The notes under the pieces: generated by a model | Told to the model about the DNA's origin: nothing | Database searches by the model: none | The model's input: the letters and a program-made list of their open reading frames with translations, nothing else | NCBI RefSeq assembly: GCF_022605725.1 | Contig: NC_065558.1 | Span: 1,364,001-1,428,000, forward strand | Direction of reading: 5' to 3' | Source of the DNA: Anthonomus grandis grandis | Lineage: Eukaryota; Arthropoda; Insecta; Coleoptera; Curculionidae | Length of the DNA: 64,000 nucleotides | Shown here: piece after piece, positions 32,136 to 43,602 of the stretch | Layout of the letters: each line of letters starts with the position of its first letter | Numbering within the stretch: position 1 is the first letter of the stretch | Translations under genes and position numbers: made by a program

Positions 32136-34030
32136 ATTAATTTTTTAAATTGGAATATTAGGGAATTCAAGTGATCAACTGCCTGGAATAAAAACAAAAT
32201 TATTCCAGGCACTTGAGGTTCACTTGTTTATTAAGTGGAAATATCAGGGAATTCAAGTGATCAACTGCCTGGAATAAAAACAAAATAATTCCAGGCATTT
32301 CAGGTTCACTTGTTTATTAAATGGGAATATCTGGGAATTCAAGTGATCAACTGCCTGGAATAAAAACAAAATTATTACAGGCACTTGAGGTTCATTAATT
32401 TTTTAGATGGGAATATTAACTGCTAATATATAACTGCCTGGAATAAAAACAAAATTGAGATTCATTAACGTTTTGAATGAGAATATTAGGGAATTTAAGT
32501 GATCAACTGCCTGGAATAAAAACAAAATTATACCAGGCACTTGAGGTTCATTAATTTTTTGAATGGGAATATTAGGGAATTCAAGTAATTAACTGCCTGG
32601 AATAAAAACAAAATTATTACAGGCACTTGAGATTCACTTGTTTATTAAGTGGATTATCAAGGAATTCAAGTTATCAATTGCCTGGAATAAATACAAAATT
32701 ATTCCAGGCACTTGAGGTTTACTTGTTTATTAAGTGGGAATATCCGGGAATTCAAGTGATCAATTGCCTGGAATAAAAACAAAATTATTCCAGGCCCCTA
32801 AGGTACATTAATTTTTTGAATGGGAATATCAGGGTATTCAAGTGATCAACTGCCTGGAATAAAAACAAAATTATTCCAGGCACTTGAGGTTCATTAATTT
32901 TTTTAATGGGAATATTAGGAATTTAAGTGATCAACTGCCTGGAATAAAAACAAAATTATTCCTGGCACTTGAGATTCTTTAATTTTTTGAATAGGAATAT
33001 TAGGGAATTTAAGTAATCAACTGCCTGGAATAAATCAAAATTATTCCAGGCACTTGAGGTTCACTTGTTTATTAAGTGGGATATCAGGGAATTCAAGTGG
33101 TCAACTGCCTGGAATAAAAACAAAACTATTACAGGCACTTGCGATTCTTTAATTTTTTGAATAGGAATATTAGGGAATTTAAGTTATCAACTGCCTGGAA
33201 TAAAAACAAAATTATTCCAGGCACTTGAGATTCATTAATTTTTTTAATAAGAATATTAGGAAATTTAAGTGATCACCTGCCTGGAATAAAAACAAAATTA
33301 TTCCTGGCACTTGAGATTCTTTAATTTTTTGAATAGGAATATTAGGGAATTTAAGTAATCAACTGCCTGGAATAAATCAAAATTATTCCAGGCACTTGAG
33401 GTTCACTTGTTTATTAAGTGGGATATCAGGGAATTCAAGTGGTCAACTGCCTGGAATAAAAACAAAACTATTACAGGCACTTGCGATTCTTTAATTTTTT
33501 GAATAGGAATATTAGGGAATTTAAGTTATCAACTGCCTGGAATAAAAACAAAATTATTCCAGGCACTTGAGATTCATTAATTTTTTTAATAAGAATATTA
33601 GGAAATTTAAGTGATCACCTGCCTGGAATAAAAACAAAATTTTTCCAGACATTTGAGATTCTTTAATTTTTTGAATAGGAATATTAGGGAATTTAAGTAA
33701 TCAACTGCCTGGAATAAATCAAAATTATTCCAGGCACTTGAGGTTCACTTGTTTATTAAGTGGGATATCAGGGAATTCAAGTGGTCAACTGCCTGGAATA
33801 AAAACAAAACTATTACAGGTACTTGAGATTCTTTAGTTTTTTGGATCGGAATATTAGGAAATTTAAGTGATCAACTGTCTGGATAAAAAACAAAATTATT
33901 CCAGGCACTTGAGATTCATTAATTTTTTTAATAAGAATATTAGGAAATTCAAGTGATCAACTGTCTGGATAAAAAACAAAATTATTCCAGACACTTGGTG
34001 TTTATTTGTTTATTAAGTGGGAATATGAAG
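32136..34030. repeat. 86-bp palindromic satellite array C, block 2b (about 22 units)
   Basis: The array continues after the LTR. Between about 32930 and 33830 a larger unit of several monomers is repeated almost exactly: the series with GGAATAAATCAAAATTATTC and GTGGTCAACTGCCTGGAATA recurs near 33025, 33370 and 33710, about 345 bp apart. This shows recent higher-order duplication. The last units carry CTGTCTGGATAAAAAAC, a decayed core. Confidence 0.93.
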
Positions 34031-34130
34031 CTTTTGTCTTATTTTTTGAAAAAGATGCGGCTGGTAAAATTTTGCGATGTAATTTCGGTTAAATTAAAAT
34101 TTAATTTAAATATAGAGGGTGTCCTATATT
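34031..34130. mobile_element. Right inverted arm enclosing array C block 2
   Basis: 34032-34088 is the inverse of 31239-31295 (52 of 57 matching). The outer end differs from the left terminus: after ATTTCGG an AT-rich stretch and AGAGGGTGTCCTAT follow, so the true right terminus may be lost or replaced. Confidence 0.75.
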
Positions 34131-36795
34131 TAATGGGTTCTTAAACATTGCTTAAGTCTGTAGCTTGTATGCGTCAAATATTAATAATAATAATAATGAT
34201 GATGTTACCATTTATTAACATATATTATACCTCATTCAATTGGTAATTTTTTTCTAAATGTGCAATTTAATTTCAAATAAAATTTCCTATAATAAATTTC
34301 AATAATACTCAATTTCACAATATAACTCAATTTCCAATAAAGTTAGTAACTTTATTGGAATAAAATTTTGAATAAGTAAATAATAGTTTAGTGTATACTA
34401 TAGGAATAAAAAACACTTTTTTTGCAACAATAAGAGATTTATTAAAATTTGTTTAACTAAAAAATAATACAAATTTTTTTTTTTGACAAAATTAAAAATT
34501 TACTTTCAGTTGCATTTAATTGCAATTAATTATAATCTTGCACTAAGAAATAGAGGAATTAAAAAAAAAAAAACAAAAAAATTATTTATTCTTATATATA
34601 GGGTTAATTTTTTCTACCAGAAAACTGGAAAAAAATAATTAATAATTTAATTCAGGTCTATTTAATAAGTCAATATATAAAGAGAGTGGTGGCTTCTGGT
34701 TTTAATAAGCGATTTATTATTTTCTAATTTGGAAAACCAGTGTCGCCTTAAATTTTTTAAATCAATTAATTAACCTACTTTAAACTTAAAATATTACAAC
34801 TAAATACTAATATTAGCAGTAGTAATAGGGAATTAAAATACCCAAAAGGCACTCACAAAATTATAATAAAAGTCAAAATACAAAAAAGAAAAAGGGAAAT
34901 CTTTGAAACTGGAACTTAGAGGTTAATAAAAAGTAATATGGGTATAAAAAGGGCCATATTTTCGAATTTCGAAGAAAATATGTTTCAAAACGTTGTAAAA
35001 AAAAATCATAGGGCTTGATTACATTTACCCCACTTCACCCTATTGAAATTCAAAAGGTCATCAAAGTTATAATTTCAAAATAAACCTTAGGCCTTATTAG
35101 AGACCTAAAATGAGGCAAAGATGGTCTATAATTTCCGCATTTAAAAAACAAAACACACTCAAATTCCACCGGATTAACGACATGGAAAATCGACTTTCGA
35201 TCTTTAAATATCTTTATTTATTGCCAGCCAATAAACATAAATTTGACGCAATAATAAAAACAAGCGTAAAAAAATGCCACCTTTATATATTTTATTAATT
35301 ACAAATGGTTTTGACATCTCAATGCTTCCACGATGCCAAAAATAAAAAAAATATATAAAATAAAAATTATGATTTTTCCGTGGCGCTCGTTCCTAAAATA
35401 CTACAAAATGCGAGAATCGTGTTTTTAAAGTGAGAACACGGATTTTTTATTTAAATTCTTGTAACAATTTTTGGGTATAATAATAAAATTATTTCTTGGT
35501 ATCATTATTGCATTTTTCCTAAGGAAATTTCAAGCAAATAAAATTTCCTAAAGATCCCGTAGGTTTATCGAGCCAAAGTGACAAATTTAATCCAATAAAA
35601 CGATTTACGTGGGGTTTACAAAGTAGCGTTTATGAAATGCGAGCGAAACGGTGTCAGATTTGCCAGGTCCGAGTTACGAAATAAAAAAAAAAAACCACTT
35701 AATCTAATGGAAAACCCATTTTATAACCCTCCTGTCCCCCTGCTTTTTCATTTTGTTAATGTCCGGAAAGTTGTTATACTATTTAATTGAGTAAATCAAT
35801 TGAAACACATTTATTTATTTGTTAAATTACTGCCAGATATAATATAGGGAATATTGACGTTATGCCAGCTCTGCTAAAATGTTTATTCGATTAAGATCAA
35901 TAGTAGAAAACGTTTAGTCTGTTGTTTAAATTGAAAATACCATAAACGAGTCGTAAAAATAATAAATCTTTCGTAGCACGTTAAACAAAGGTGAACTAAT
36001 CAAATAAAATTAATATCCAATGGAACTAATGAATTTTAAATTGAAAAAATATATATAAATTAAAAAAAAGTTGTGCTGCTATTGAGGTTTGAACTTTAAT
36101 TACCGGTATAGTACAGAACAGATTTAAAAAAAAAATATTACATGGCAAAATGCATAAAGCAGAGATAGATATTTTAGGACTTTTATCAGTCTAGGTCAAA
36201 ATCGTTTTTTTGGATTTTAGGTGCAGTATAATTAATAACAGATTTTTCTTTAAAGTCCATTTTGTCCATTTTTCATACTTAATTGGATAAACCTTAATAG
36301 AAAAACACAATTATAGAATGATACTGAGGAAATTAAAGAACTGAGAAAGGGATTTATCTGAAAAACCGACAGAAAGTCGAAATTTTGGCTCTCCTAAGAC
36401 TTATCTTCTAGATATAATTTAAAATTAAATTAAATAATATATAGTTTGTCAAAATCAATAATAGAAAAATAATTTTTGTTTTAATTTTGGGTCAATAATA
36501 TAATCACATAAAATTTTTTTTTGAACCCAATAAAACCAAACTTTTTTTTAACTAATTTAGACTAAGATTTTTTTATCACTCTTAAGATAAACATGTTATT
36601 GAATTTAAACGAATATAAAAAAAATGCGAATTTCTCGTTGATTTTAATTAAAAGAAAAACCTGTTTGAGATTACTGCTTTGATAAATTTTCATTTTTCTT
36701 CCAATCCCAGTAGCACCATAGTCCTTTGTCAATCCTTTTAGTCACTACCAAAATAAATATATTAATCAAAATAATCAGTCAAACATTTTTTCCAG
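34131..36795. other. Intron 2 remainder, AT-rich, with one perfect palindrome
   Basis: No gene is seen. A short TAA repeat lies near 34183-34200. The 29-nt palindrome at 34332-34360 has perfect 14-bp arms (TTCCAATAAAGTTA) around one base. Positions 35380-35410 and 35560-35700 are slightly richer in CpG words. A TTTTTTCCAG acceptor ends the intron at 36795. Confidence 0.45.
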
Positions 36796-36883
36796 GGTTC
36801 CCCCCAGGTAAAACACCCCCCATATCTCAGGCATACCTCGGTGACCCCGGACTGCAGTAATAATAGCTTTGAATCTATACCAG
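36796..36883 (+). CDS. Host gene exon 3
   Basis: The 88-nt exon follows TTTTTTCCAG and reads GSPQVKHPPYLRHTSVTPDC then SNNSFESIP in phase 0. It ends CCAG/GTAAGA in phase 1. The residues are polar and proline-rich, so probably disordered. An in-exon CCCAG/GTAAAA at 36807 could act as a cryptic donor. Support is the open frame and the fit of phases with both neighbours. Confidence 0.75.
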
Positions 36884-36940
36884 GTAAGACAACATACAAT
36901 AAATAATAATTAGTGTTTTTTCTTGTACTTTGTATTGTAG

Positions 36941-37025
36941 ATTTAAGATCGCCAACAGTATCTTTGCCATCATTAACCAAAGAAAGTAGTGTGGATAATG
37001 TCGAGGCACCCCTTAATGATACCGA
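36941..37025 (+). CDS. Host gene exon 4
   Basis: The 85-nt exon lies after a 57-nt intron (36884-36940) whose acceptor is TTTGTATTGTAG. Joined in phase 1 it reads DLRSPTVSLPSLTKESSVDN then VEAPLNDT, polar and serine-rich. The donor CCGA/GTAAGTAT is near consensus, phase 2. The tiny intron next to introns of 5 kb and more is typical of insect genes. Confidence 0.75.
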
Positions 37026-37039
37026 GTAAGTATAGTTTT

Positions 37040-37350
37040 AAGTGCTTTAATAATAATAATAATAATGTTCATTTATTTGGCATAATGCTACATACAAGTA
37101 CAATAATATATATTATAATTTTTTAAAATATATTTACAATACCATGATAAAACTAGTAAATATAAAAATTAAGCGAATAAATAATAAAAGAGTAAAATAC
37201 AACGTTAAACTACACAAATATGAAAATTAGATATACCGTCCTAACGACCGTTTAAATTCTCTTATATAACTACATTTCTTAATATAATTTGGTAACTTAT
37301 TAAATTTGATTAAATATTTATAAAGAATAGAATTCATCATTTAGCATAGC
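37040..37350 (-). mobile_element. LINE 3' end (copy 1) with ATT-repeat tail
   Basis: On the minus strand, FNKLPNYIKKCSYIREFKRS is followed by LGRYI and a stop (near 37240). This is the standard C-terminus of CR1-like ORF2, followed by 3' UTR and an ATT-repeat tail, seen on the + strand as TAATAATAATAATAATG at 37040-37055. It is inserted 15 bp after the donor of exon 4. Confidence 0.75.
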
Positions 37351-37354
37351 ATCT

Positions 37355-37800
37355 ATAATAATAATAATATGTTTATTTAGCATATTTGCTACATACACAG
37401 TAACAAGGCAAGATTCGAGAAACTACAAACTCATAATTAACAATAATATAAAACCTAAAACTAGTGTGTTAAAAGTGTAAAAAAATTAAATTAAAAACTA
37501 TACTAAAAAGTGTAAAAATAAAAATAAAAGACACAAAGAAAGCTAATTATATATATCTATAGCTATAACTATTATAAATAAGCAATTTTGTTTGTAAAGA
37601 GAGGTTTCTGCCAATTCTCGATAAAAAATTATTTTTTTTGATATTTTGCGTTTAATATTTAATTTCTTTCTGATAGGATATTGTTTCATTATTTATCTCT
37701 ACTTTTATTACATTCAAATTTACTTGGGTTAAAGTAGTTTTACTCCCAAATAGACAACACTTTCTTTTACCGCATCTTCTTCCATATTTTCAAGGTAAAA
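37355..37800 (-). mobile_element. LINE 3' end (copy 2) with ATT-repeat tail
   Basis: The + strand start (ATAATAATAATATGTTTATTTAG) repeats the tail region of copy 1, and the following GCTACATACA word is shared. The minus strand further in reads NNETISYQKEIKY and FLSRIGRNLSLQTKLLIYNS near 37650-37560, from the region after the reverse transcriptase palm. The segment between is deleted. Confidence 0.65.
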
Positions 37801-38644
37801 GTTGAAGAACACAAGAACAAGTATTCCTTGAATTATTATTGAATTTTATCTTCTTTTTTTCAATATAATTGTCCAAACTATGCCAGCTCTGTAGATCCTA
37901 GATACATAAAAAAAATTAATTAAATAACGCTTTTCTATGCAATTAGGCGTGTAATTAATTAATTGTGACCTAATGGAAATGAAATAATTAAAATCCGTAA
38001 AAAAAGGATTAGAACCTCGACCGAGAAAAAAACAGATCTCGCGTGTTATATAAACGCAATTAAACAAAAAAAAAAATTGAATAATCGCATAATACAAATT
38101 TCAACGAAATATATATAAGTTTCGCGTGATGTCGACCCGTAACGCTTTTACTCGAAACAGTTCAATTTAAAGGTAATTAACTAAAATTAGATGTGCGGTG
38201 CATATTTCAATTTGGAGAGAGAGAGAAAAAAAATTAAGGCTGCACGGCACTGTTTTCCGTTCCGTTGCCAGAAATGTCAACGGTTTAGGTGCAAAACGAA
38301 AATAATACTTAAAATACATTTGGACCATACCCAGTAAATGAAAGAACATTTTTAAAATCGCTTGTTTCTTATGGATGCAACGGGTTTTGTCTTATTGAGG
38401 GCATCATCAGGTCAAGAGCAACAAGGGAAGTTGCTATAGGAAAAGGTCAGTGTGGTTAAAGTGGTTTGATAATTCTAAATTGCCTTTATTTTAATGTAAA
38501 AATTTTTTGTATAAGGTCTCTCAAATGTGAGGTTATTTTCGTAAATGGCAACCCTGTTTTTTTACGGACTATTAGCAAACAAGTTACACGCGCGTGCCAA
38601 ATTTCAATTTTTTCCTTCGTGTTTCTTCGTGTTTTTTCCTTCGT
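37801..38644. other. Intron 4 non-coding stretch
   Basis: No gene is seen. 38391-38410 carries TTTTGTCTTATTGAGGGCAT followed by CATCAG, similar to motifs at 22494 and 30535. 37970-38160 has CpG words (GATCTCGCG, GTTTCGCGTGATGTCGACC) and appears single copy. Confidence 0.35.
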
Positions 38645-40800
38645 GTGTTTTCATACTAGTCCATAAATCAATAATTTTTAAATTTTGACTACTAGAATTC
38701 AAGATGTTTACTTGCCAATTAGAGACAAAATTTTTGATTTCTTACAGGCACTCCTGGAATAGGAATTTGAATATATTGACTTTTGGTGCATGGATTTTAG
38801 TAATTTTTTCAAAAAAGACTAAAATAGTCTTCACACTAGTCCATAAATTAATAATTTTTAAATTTTGACTACTAGAATCTAAGATATTTACTTGCCAATA
38901 AGAGACAAAATTTTTAATTTCTTACAGGCACTCCTGGAATAGGAATTTGAATATCTTAACTTTTGGTGCATGGATTTTAGTTATTTTTTCAAAACAGACT
39001 AAAGTAGTCCTCAGACTAGTCTATAAATAATAATTTTTTTAATTTTGACTACTGGATCCAAAGATATTTACTTGCCAATAAGAGACACAGTATTTTGATC
39101 CTTACAGGCACTCCTAGAATAGGAATTTAAATATCTTGACTTTTGGTGCATGGATTTTAGTAATTTTTTCAAAAAAGACTAAAATAGTCTTCAGACTAGT
39201 TCATCAATCAATAATTTTAAATTTTGAATACTAGACTCTAAAATATTTAATTGCCAATAAGAGACAAAACTTTTGATTTCTTACAGGCACTCCTGGAATA
39301 GGAATTTAAATATCTTGACTTTTGGTGCATGGATTTTAGTAATTTTTAAAGAAGAAACTAAAATAGTCTTCAGACTAGTCCATAAATCAATAATTTTTGA
39401 ATTTTGACTAACAGAACTCAAGATATTTACTTGCCAATAAGAGACAAAATTTTTGATTTCTTACAGGCACTCCTGGAATAGGAATTTGAATATCTTAACT
39501 TCTGGTGCATGGATTTTAGTAATTTTTCCAAAAAAAACTAAAATGTTCTTCAGACTAGTCCATAAATTAATAATTTTTAAATTTTGGCTACTAGGACCCA
39601 AGATCTTAGTGTTCCAATAAGAGACAAAGTTTTTTATTTCTTACAGGCAGTTCTGGAATAGGAATTTTTAATATCTTGACTTTTGGGGCATAAATTTTAG
39701 TAATTTTTTCAAAAAAAACTAAAGTAGTCTTCAGACTAGTCCATAAATCAATAATTTTTAAATTTCGACTACTAGAATCCAAGATACTTACTTGCCAATA
39801 AGAGACAAAATTTTTGATTTCTTACAGGCACTCCTGGAATAGGAATTTGAATATCTTGACTTTTGGTGCATGGATTTTAGTATTTTTTTCAAAAAAGACT
39901 AAAATAGTCTTCACACTAGTCCATAAATCAATAATTTTTAAATTTTGACTACTAGAACCTAAGATATTTACTTGCCAATAAGAGACAAATTTTTTGATTT
40001 CTTACAGGCACTCCTGGAATAGAAATTTGAATATCTTAACTTCTGGTGCATGGATTTTAGTAATTTTTTCAAAAAAGACTAAAATAGTCCTCAGACTAGT
40101 CCATAAATCAATCATTTTTAAATTTTGACTACTAGAATCCAAGATATTTACTTGCCAATAAGAGACAAAATTTTTGATTTCTTACAGGCACTCCTGGAAT
40201 AAGAATTTGAATATCTTGACTTTTGGTGCATGGATTTTAGTAATTTTTTCAAAAAATACTAAAATAGTCTTTAGACTAGTCCATAAATCAATAATTTTTA
40301 AATTTTGATTACTAGAATTTAAGATATTTATTTGCCAATAAGAGACAAAATTTTTGATTTCTTACAGGCACTCCTGGAATATGAATTTGAATATCTTGAC
40401 TTTTGGTGCATGGATTTTATTCATTTTTTCAAAAGAGAATAAAATAGTCCTCAGACTAGTCCATAAATTAATAATTTTTAAATTTTGGCTACTAGAACTC
40501 ACGATCTTCGTGTTCCAATAACAGACAAAGTATTTTATTTCTTACAGGCACTCCTGGAATAGGAATTTGAATATCTTGACTTCTGGTGCATGGATTTTAG
40601 TCATTTTATTAAAAAAGACTAAACTAATCTTCAGACTAGTCCATAAATCAATAATTATTAAATTTTGACTACTAGAACCCAAGATATTCATGTTCCAATA
40701 ACAGACAAAGTATTTTGTTCCTTGCAGGCACTCCTGTAATAAGAGTTCCCATATCTTAACTTTCAGTGCATTGATTTTACTCATTTATTTACTAACATTA
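38645..40800. repeat. 180-bp satellite array D (12 units)
   Basis: Tandem units are almost exactly 180 bp. TTACAGGCACTCCTGGAATA falls near 38743, 38923, 39283, 39463, 39823, 40003, 40183, 40363 and 40543, with variants between. Each unit also has ACTAGTCCATAAAT and TTGCCAATAAGAGAC. Units are about 90-95 percent alike by eye. The core combines CAGGCA and CCTGGAATA, as in array C, but the remaining sequence is unrelated. It lies in intron 4. Confidence 0.95.
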
Positions 40801-41089
40801 CTCATATATACGTATGTCAATTTTCAAAATATATTACGGATACACACATGTCGAGCTTATGAATTATTTTCAGACACACCTCGCAATTATTGTGCTTAAT
40901 ATGCCCACCGCACTTGATATTTTAATATTACGTTTTTCTAGCCTGTGGTAGTGAGAGTACCAAAGTACGTTCTGAGTATAAGTTCCCTCAGCGAAGTAAA
41001 AATGGTACTTAGATATTAATTATTAGGCACTTAATTCTGTTCAGTATTTAAATTTTTCTTAACATTTCTAATTACTTATTCGTTCTTTC
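40801..41089. other. Intron 4 non-coding
   Basis: Nothing is recognised between the satellite and the transposase fragment. Confidence 0.3.
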
Positions 41090-41245
41090 AAAGATAAGAA
41101 TTTTGTGGCTTAAATAGCCCCATAAGAAAAAGTCCAAATGTGTTAAATCTGGCGACCTGGATGGTCATTTTTCCTCGAATCCATCTACCTGGAAATGCAT
41201 CATTTAGGTAATCACGAACAAGTTTTCTTTGTATGTACCAGGGTT
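41090..41245 (-). pseudogene. IS630-like transposase fragment, minus orientation
   Basis: The minus strand reads LVRDYLNDAFPGRWI (41225-41180) and, after frame changes, PDLTHLD-like and FFLMGLFK-like sequence near 41130. This is the same C-terminal block as at 25640 and 41580. The fragment is short and decayed. Confidence 0.6.
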
Positions 41246-41574
41246 AGTTGTGTTGTTTTTTTTCCAAACAATGTTCATTAAATATAACTGAACACATTAT
41301 GAAAGATAAACACTAATTGCAGTAAATATAAACTTTGTTTAGGAAATGAAACGACGATATAGACTATAGGTGGAAAAATTGAATTCTTATTGATATATCT
41401 TTATCTCAATCAGAAAATTAGAAGAGGATGAGAAGAAAATGATGTTTTACTAAATTGTTGTAATTATTAATTTCTATGAACTCCAAGGGCTTTTCAAACA
41501 ACTTTGATCAATTTATTGAAATCTATACACTAAAAATCGAGATATTGGACTTCCATTTCTACAAATATTCCTTA

Positions 41575-41880
41575 TTGTCCGTCGTAAATAATAATACTGA
41601 AGTTTCGTACACCTTTTGCTTCAAATAGACGTCGAGGACCTCTGGAATGGCCAGCTCGCTCGCCAGATTTGACACCTCTAGATTTTTTTTATGGGACTAT
41701 TTGAAGTAAAATATGTACGAAACTGAACCTGCCTCAGTATTGGAGTTACGACAAACAATAACGAATATTTGCAGAAATATCGATGTTGTTTGAAAATGTT
41801 CGGTGTGAAATTTTCGACTGCTCTTGTGCCAAGAAGCTTAAGGCAACCATTTCCAGTATCTTCTCAATTGAACTCAATGT
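41575..41880 (+). pseudogene. IS630-like transposase fragment, plus orientation
   Basis: The + strand reads RRGPLEWPARSPDLTPLDFF then LWDYLK, with a stop and NMYETEPASVLELRQTITNI and CRNIDVV. This is the end of an insect IS630-like transposase with the third catalytic Asp (SPDLTPLD). It faces the minus-strand fragment at 41090-41245, 330 bp away. Confidence 0.8.
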
Positions 41881-41884
41881 ATTT

Positions 41885-42976
41885 ATTCGATATATCAAGT
41901 TAAATGTTAATGTATTCAGGTAATTGTTAAATGTACCACCATTTTGTAGTAGCTAAAGATATTGAATTTATATTCTAGGGTGATAAAGTACTCGTCAGGA
42001 GCTTCAAAATGATGTACCACCCTTTCCATTTAATTTTTTTTCCAAGATGGCGCCCAGCAGCCATCTTGAAATGTTCATGTGTCAATTTTGTTTTAAATCA
42101 TAGTATTCATTCATCAATTGCATTATCTTAAATTTCAATATTTTGAATTGATCCGTAATATGGAACTTTTGAAAACGTACTACTTGTTCTTCTTTTTTAT
42201 ATAAGCCACTGTTCTATAATAAATTGTCACTTTAGAAAAGAAGTAAAGCAGTACCTTGTATCTACAAGTTTTTTAATTATTAATAAATATCTTGTAAACG
42301 AATGACTAATATTGATGATTTAAGACTACAATATTGGTTTACGTAAGCTCTGCTTAGTAGTATTAATGCCAGTAAACACCTTTGTCTATTCAGCTATGTT
42401 CTTTAAAGATTCTATACAATTATATATTTAATTAACATAAAAAAAGTTAATATAAGAATTGAACTATTTATTATATTAAATAAAAATAAAATGTTCATAA
42501 AACTAACCGTCATACCCAATAAAAAAATCGCCACAAAAATGACACAAAACTCTTATCTAATCCGTATTAAATGCGACTTATCAAATTAATTAAAATTTGT
42601 TCATACCAAAACCTTATCTCACGATAAAAGTAGTTTAACATGTTAATCCTGGGCCGACTAAGTAAATCAATAATTCCATATATATATACATACACACACA
42701 AAATGAATTAAAGCGAATAATTTATAATAATACATTATTGTAATTATACTTTAACAATAATTAATGAGGGAAATACATAAGCCGCCACAACGTAATATTA
42801 ATTAAACTAATTAATTATGATGTTAATTTATAGGCAACGACTTAATAACGGGATTATTAATGGGGAGGGGTGGGATTTAGGCTAGAGCAGTTACAAGTAG
42901 TTAAGGTGCTTTCATGATTAATAAACGTTAAGATCAGGTTGGATTATCATCAATAATAAAAATGATGTTTTTTCAG
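41885..42976. other. Intron 4 remainder, non-coding
   Basis: No gene or tandem repeat is seen. It is AT-rich with a TATATATACATACACACACA stretch near 42679. The acceptor TGTTTTTTCAG ends the intron at 42976. Confidence 0.35.
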
Positions 42977-43169
42977 AGGGAGGCGTACTAGAGAACTGAG
43001 CGAGTCCCAAGATGGCACCATCAGCTTCCGGAGTTCCACTCAAAGCATTAACAATTCCGGAACTGGAACTTACGTGAAACTGAAAAGACACAATGCCACT
43101 AGACAAAAAGTGCGACATCCAGCCACGTTCGTGGCTGAAAGACCTAGAAAGAAAGCGGTTGACGAAAAG
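42977..43169 (+). CDS. Host gene exon 5
   Basis: The 193-nt exon joins exon 4 in phase 2 to give EGRRTRELSESQDGTISFRS, then STQSINNSGTGTYVKLKRHN, ATRQKVRHPATFVAERPRKK and AVDEK. It is basic and rich in Ser/Thr with a dense Arg/Lys pattern, and looks like a phosphorylatable, perhaps membrane- or nucleic-acid-associated segment, which is only an inference. It has clear splice signals (TTTTTTCAG before, AAAG/GTAAGTG after, phase 0) and is GC-richer than its surroundings. Confidence 0.82.
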
Positions 43170-43179
43170 GTAAGTGTGG

Positions 43180-43602
43180 AAATCTATTATTATGTCTATT
43201 TATTCGTATTGTTTCATAGTATATTATCCATTCTTACATGTTGTAAGTAAAAAACGGATACAATATGTTCAGAATACATGCTGTAGATTTGTTTATAAAT
43301 TAAGAAAATTTAATCATGTCTCAGAAAATATAAAAGAGTTGGGTTCCCTCAAGTGTGATAACTGGTATAATAATTTTAAAAACTAAATATGTGTCAACAA
43401 CCGGTATATTTGTTTTAAAAAACTAATTTATAGGAAGGCTGTGCATAATCGCTCTTTACGAGATAAAAATTATTTAACAATGCCACAACGCTTCAGTTAT
43501 AATTGTGTTAACTTATATAATAACTTACCTCTTAAATGTAAGCTATGCAATACTGGTTATTTAAGGTCTAATTACAAGAGGTATTTATTAGATGTGCAGT
43601 AG
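43180..43602 (+). mobile_element. LINE fragment, C-terminus of ORF2
   Basis: The + strand reads YSYCFIVYYPFLHVVSKKRI then QYVQNTCCRFVYKLRKFNHV and SENIKELG. After a stop it continues NRYICFKKLIYRKAVHNRSL, YLTMPQRFSYNCVNLYNNLP and a final stop at 43600-43602. This is the usual last part of CR1/I-like ORF2 (RxQNxxCRFV and an N-LP end). It begins only about 10 bp after the exon 5 donor and carries one in-frame stop. Confidence 0.85.

Noticed and set aside
28800..34030. Regularly spaced palindromic repeats resembling a CRISPR array
   Set aside because: The spacers are themselves repeated, the unit is 86 bp, no cas gene is near and the context is eukaryotic intron. It is a satellite.
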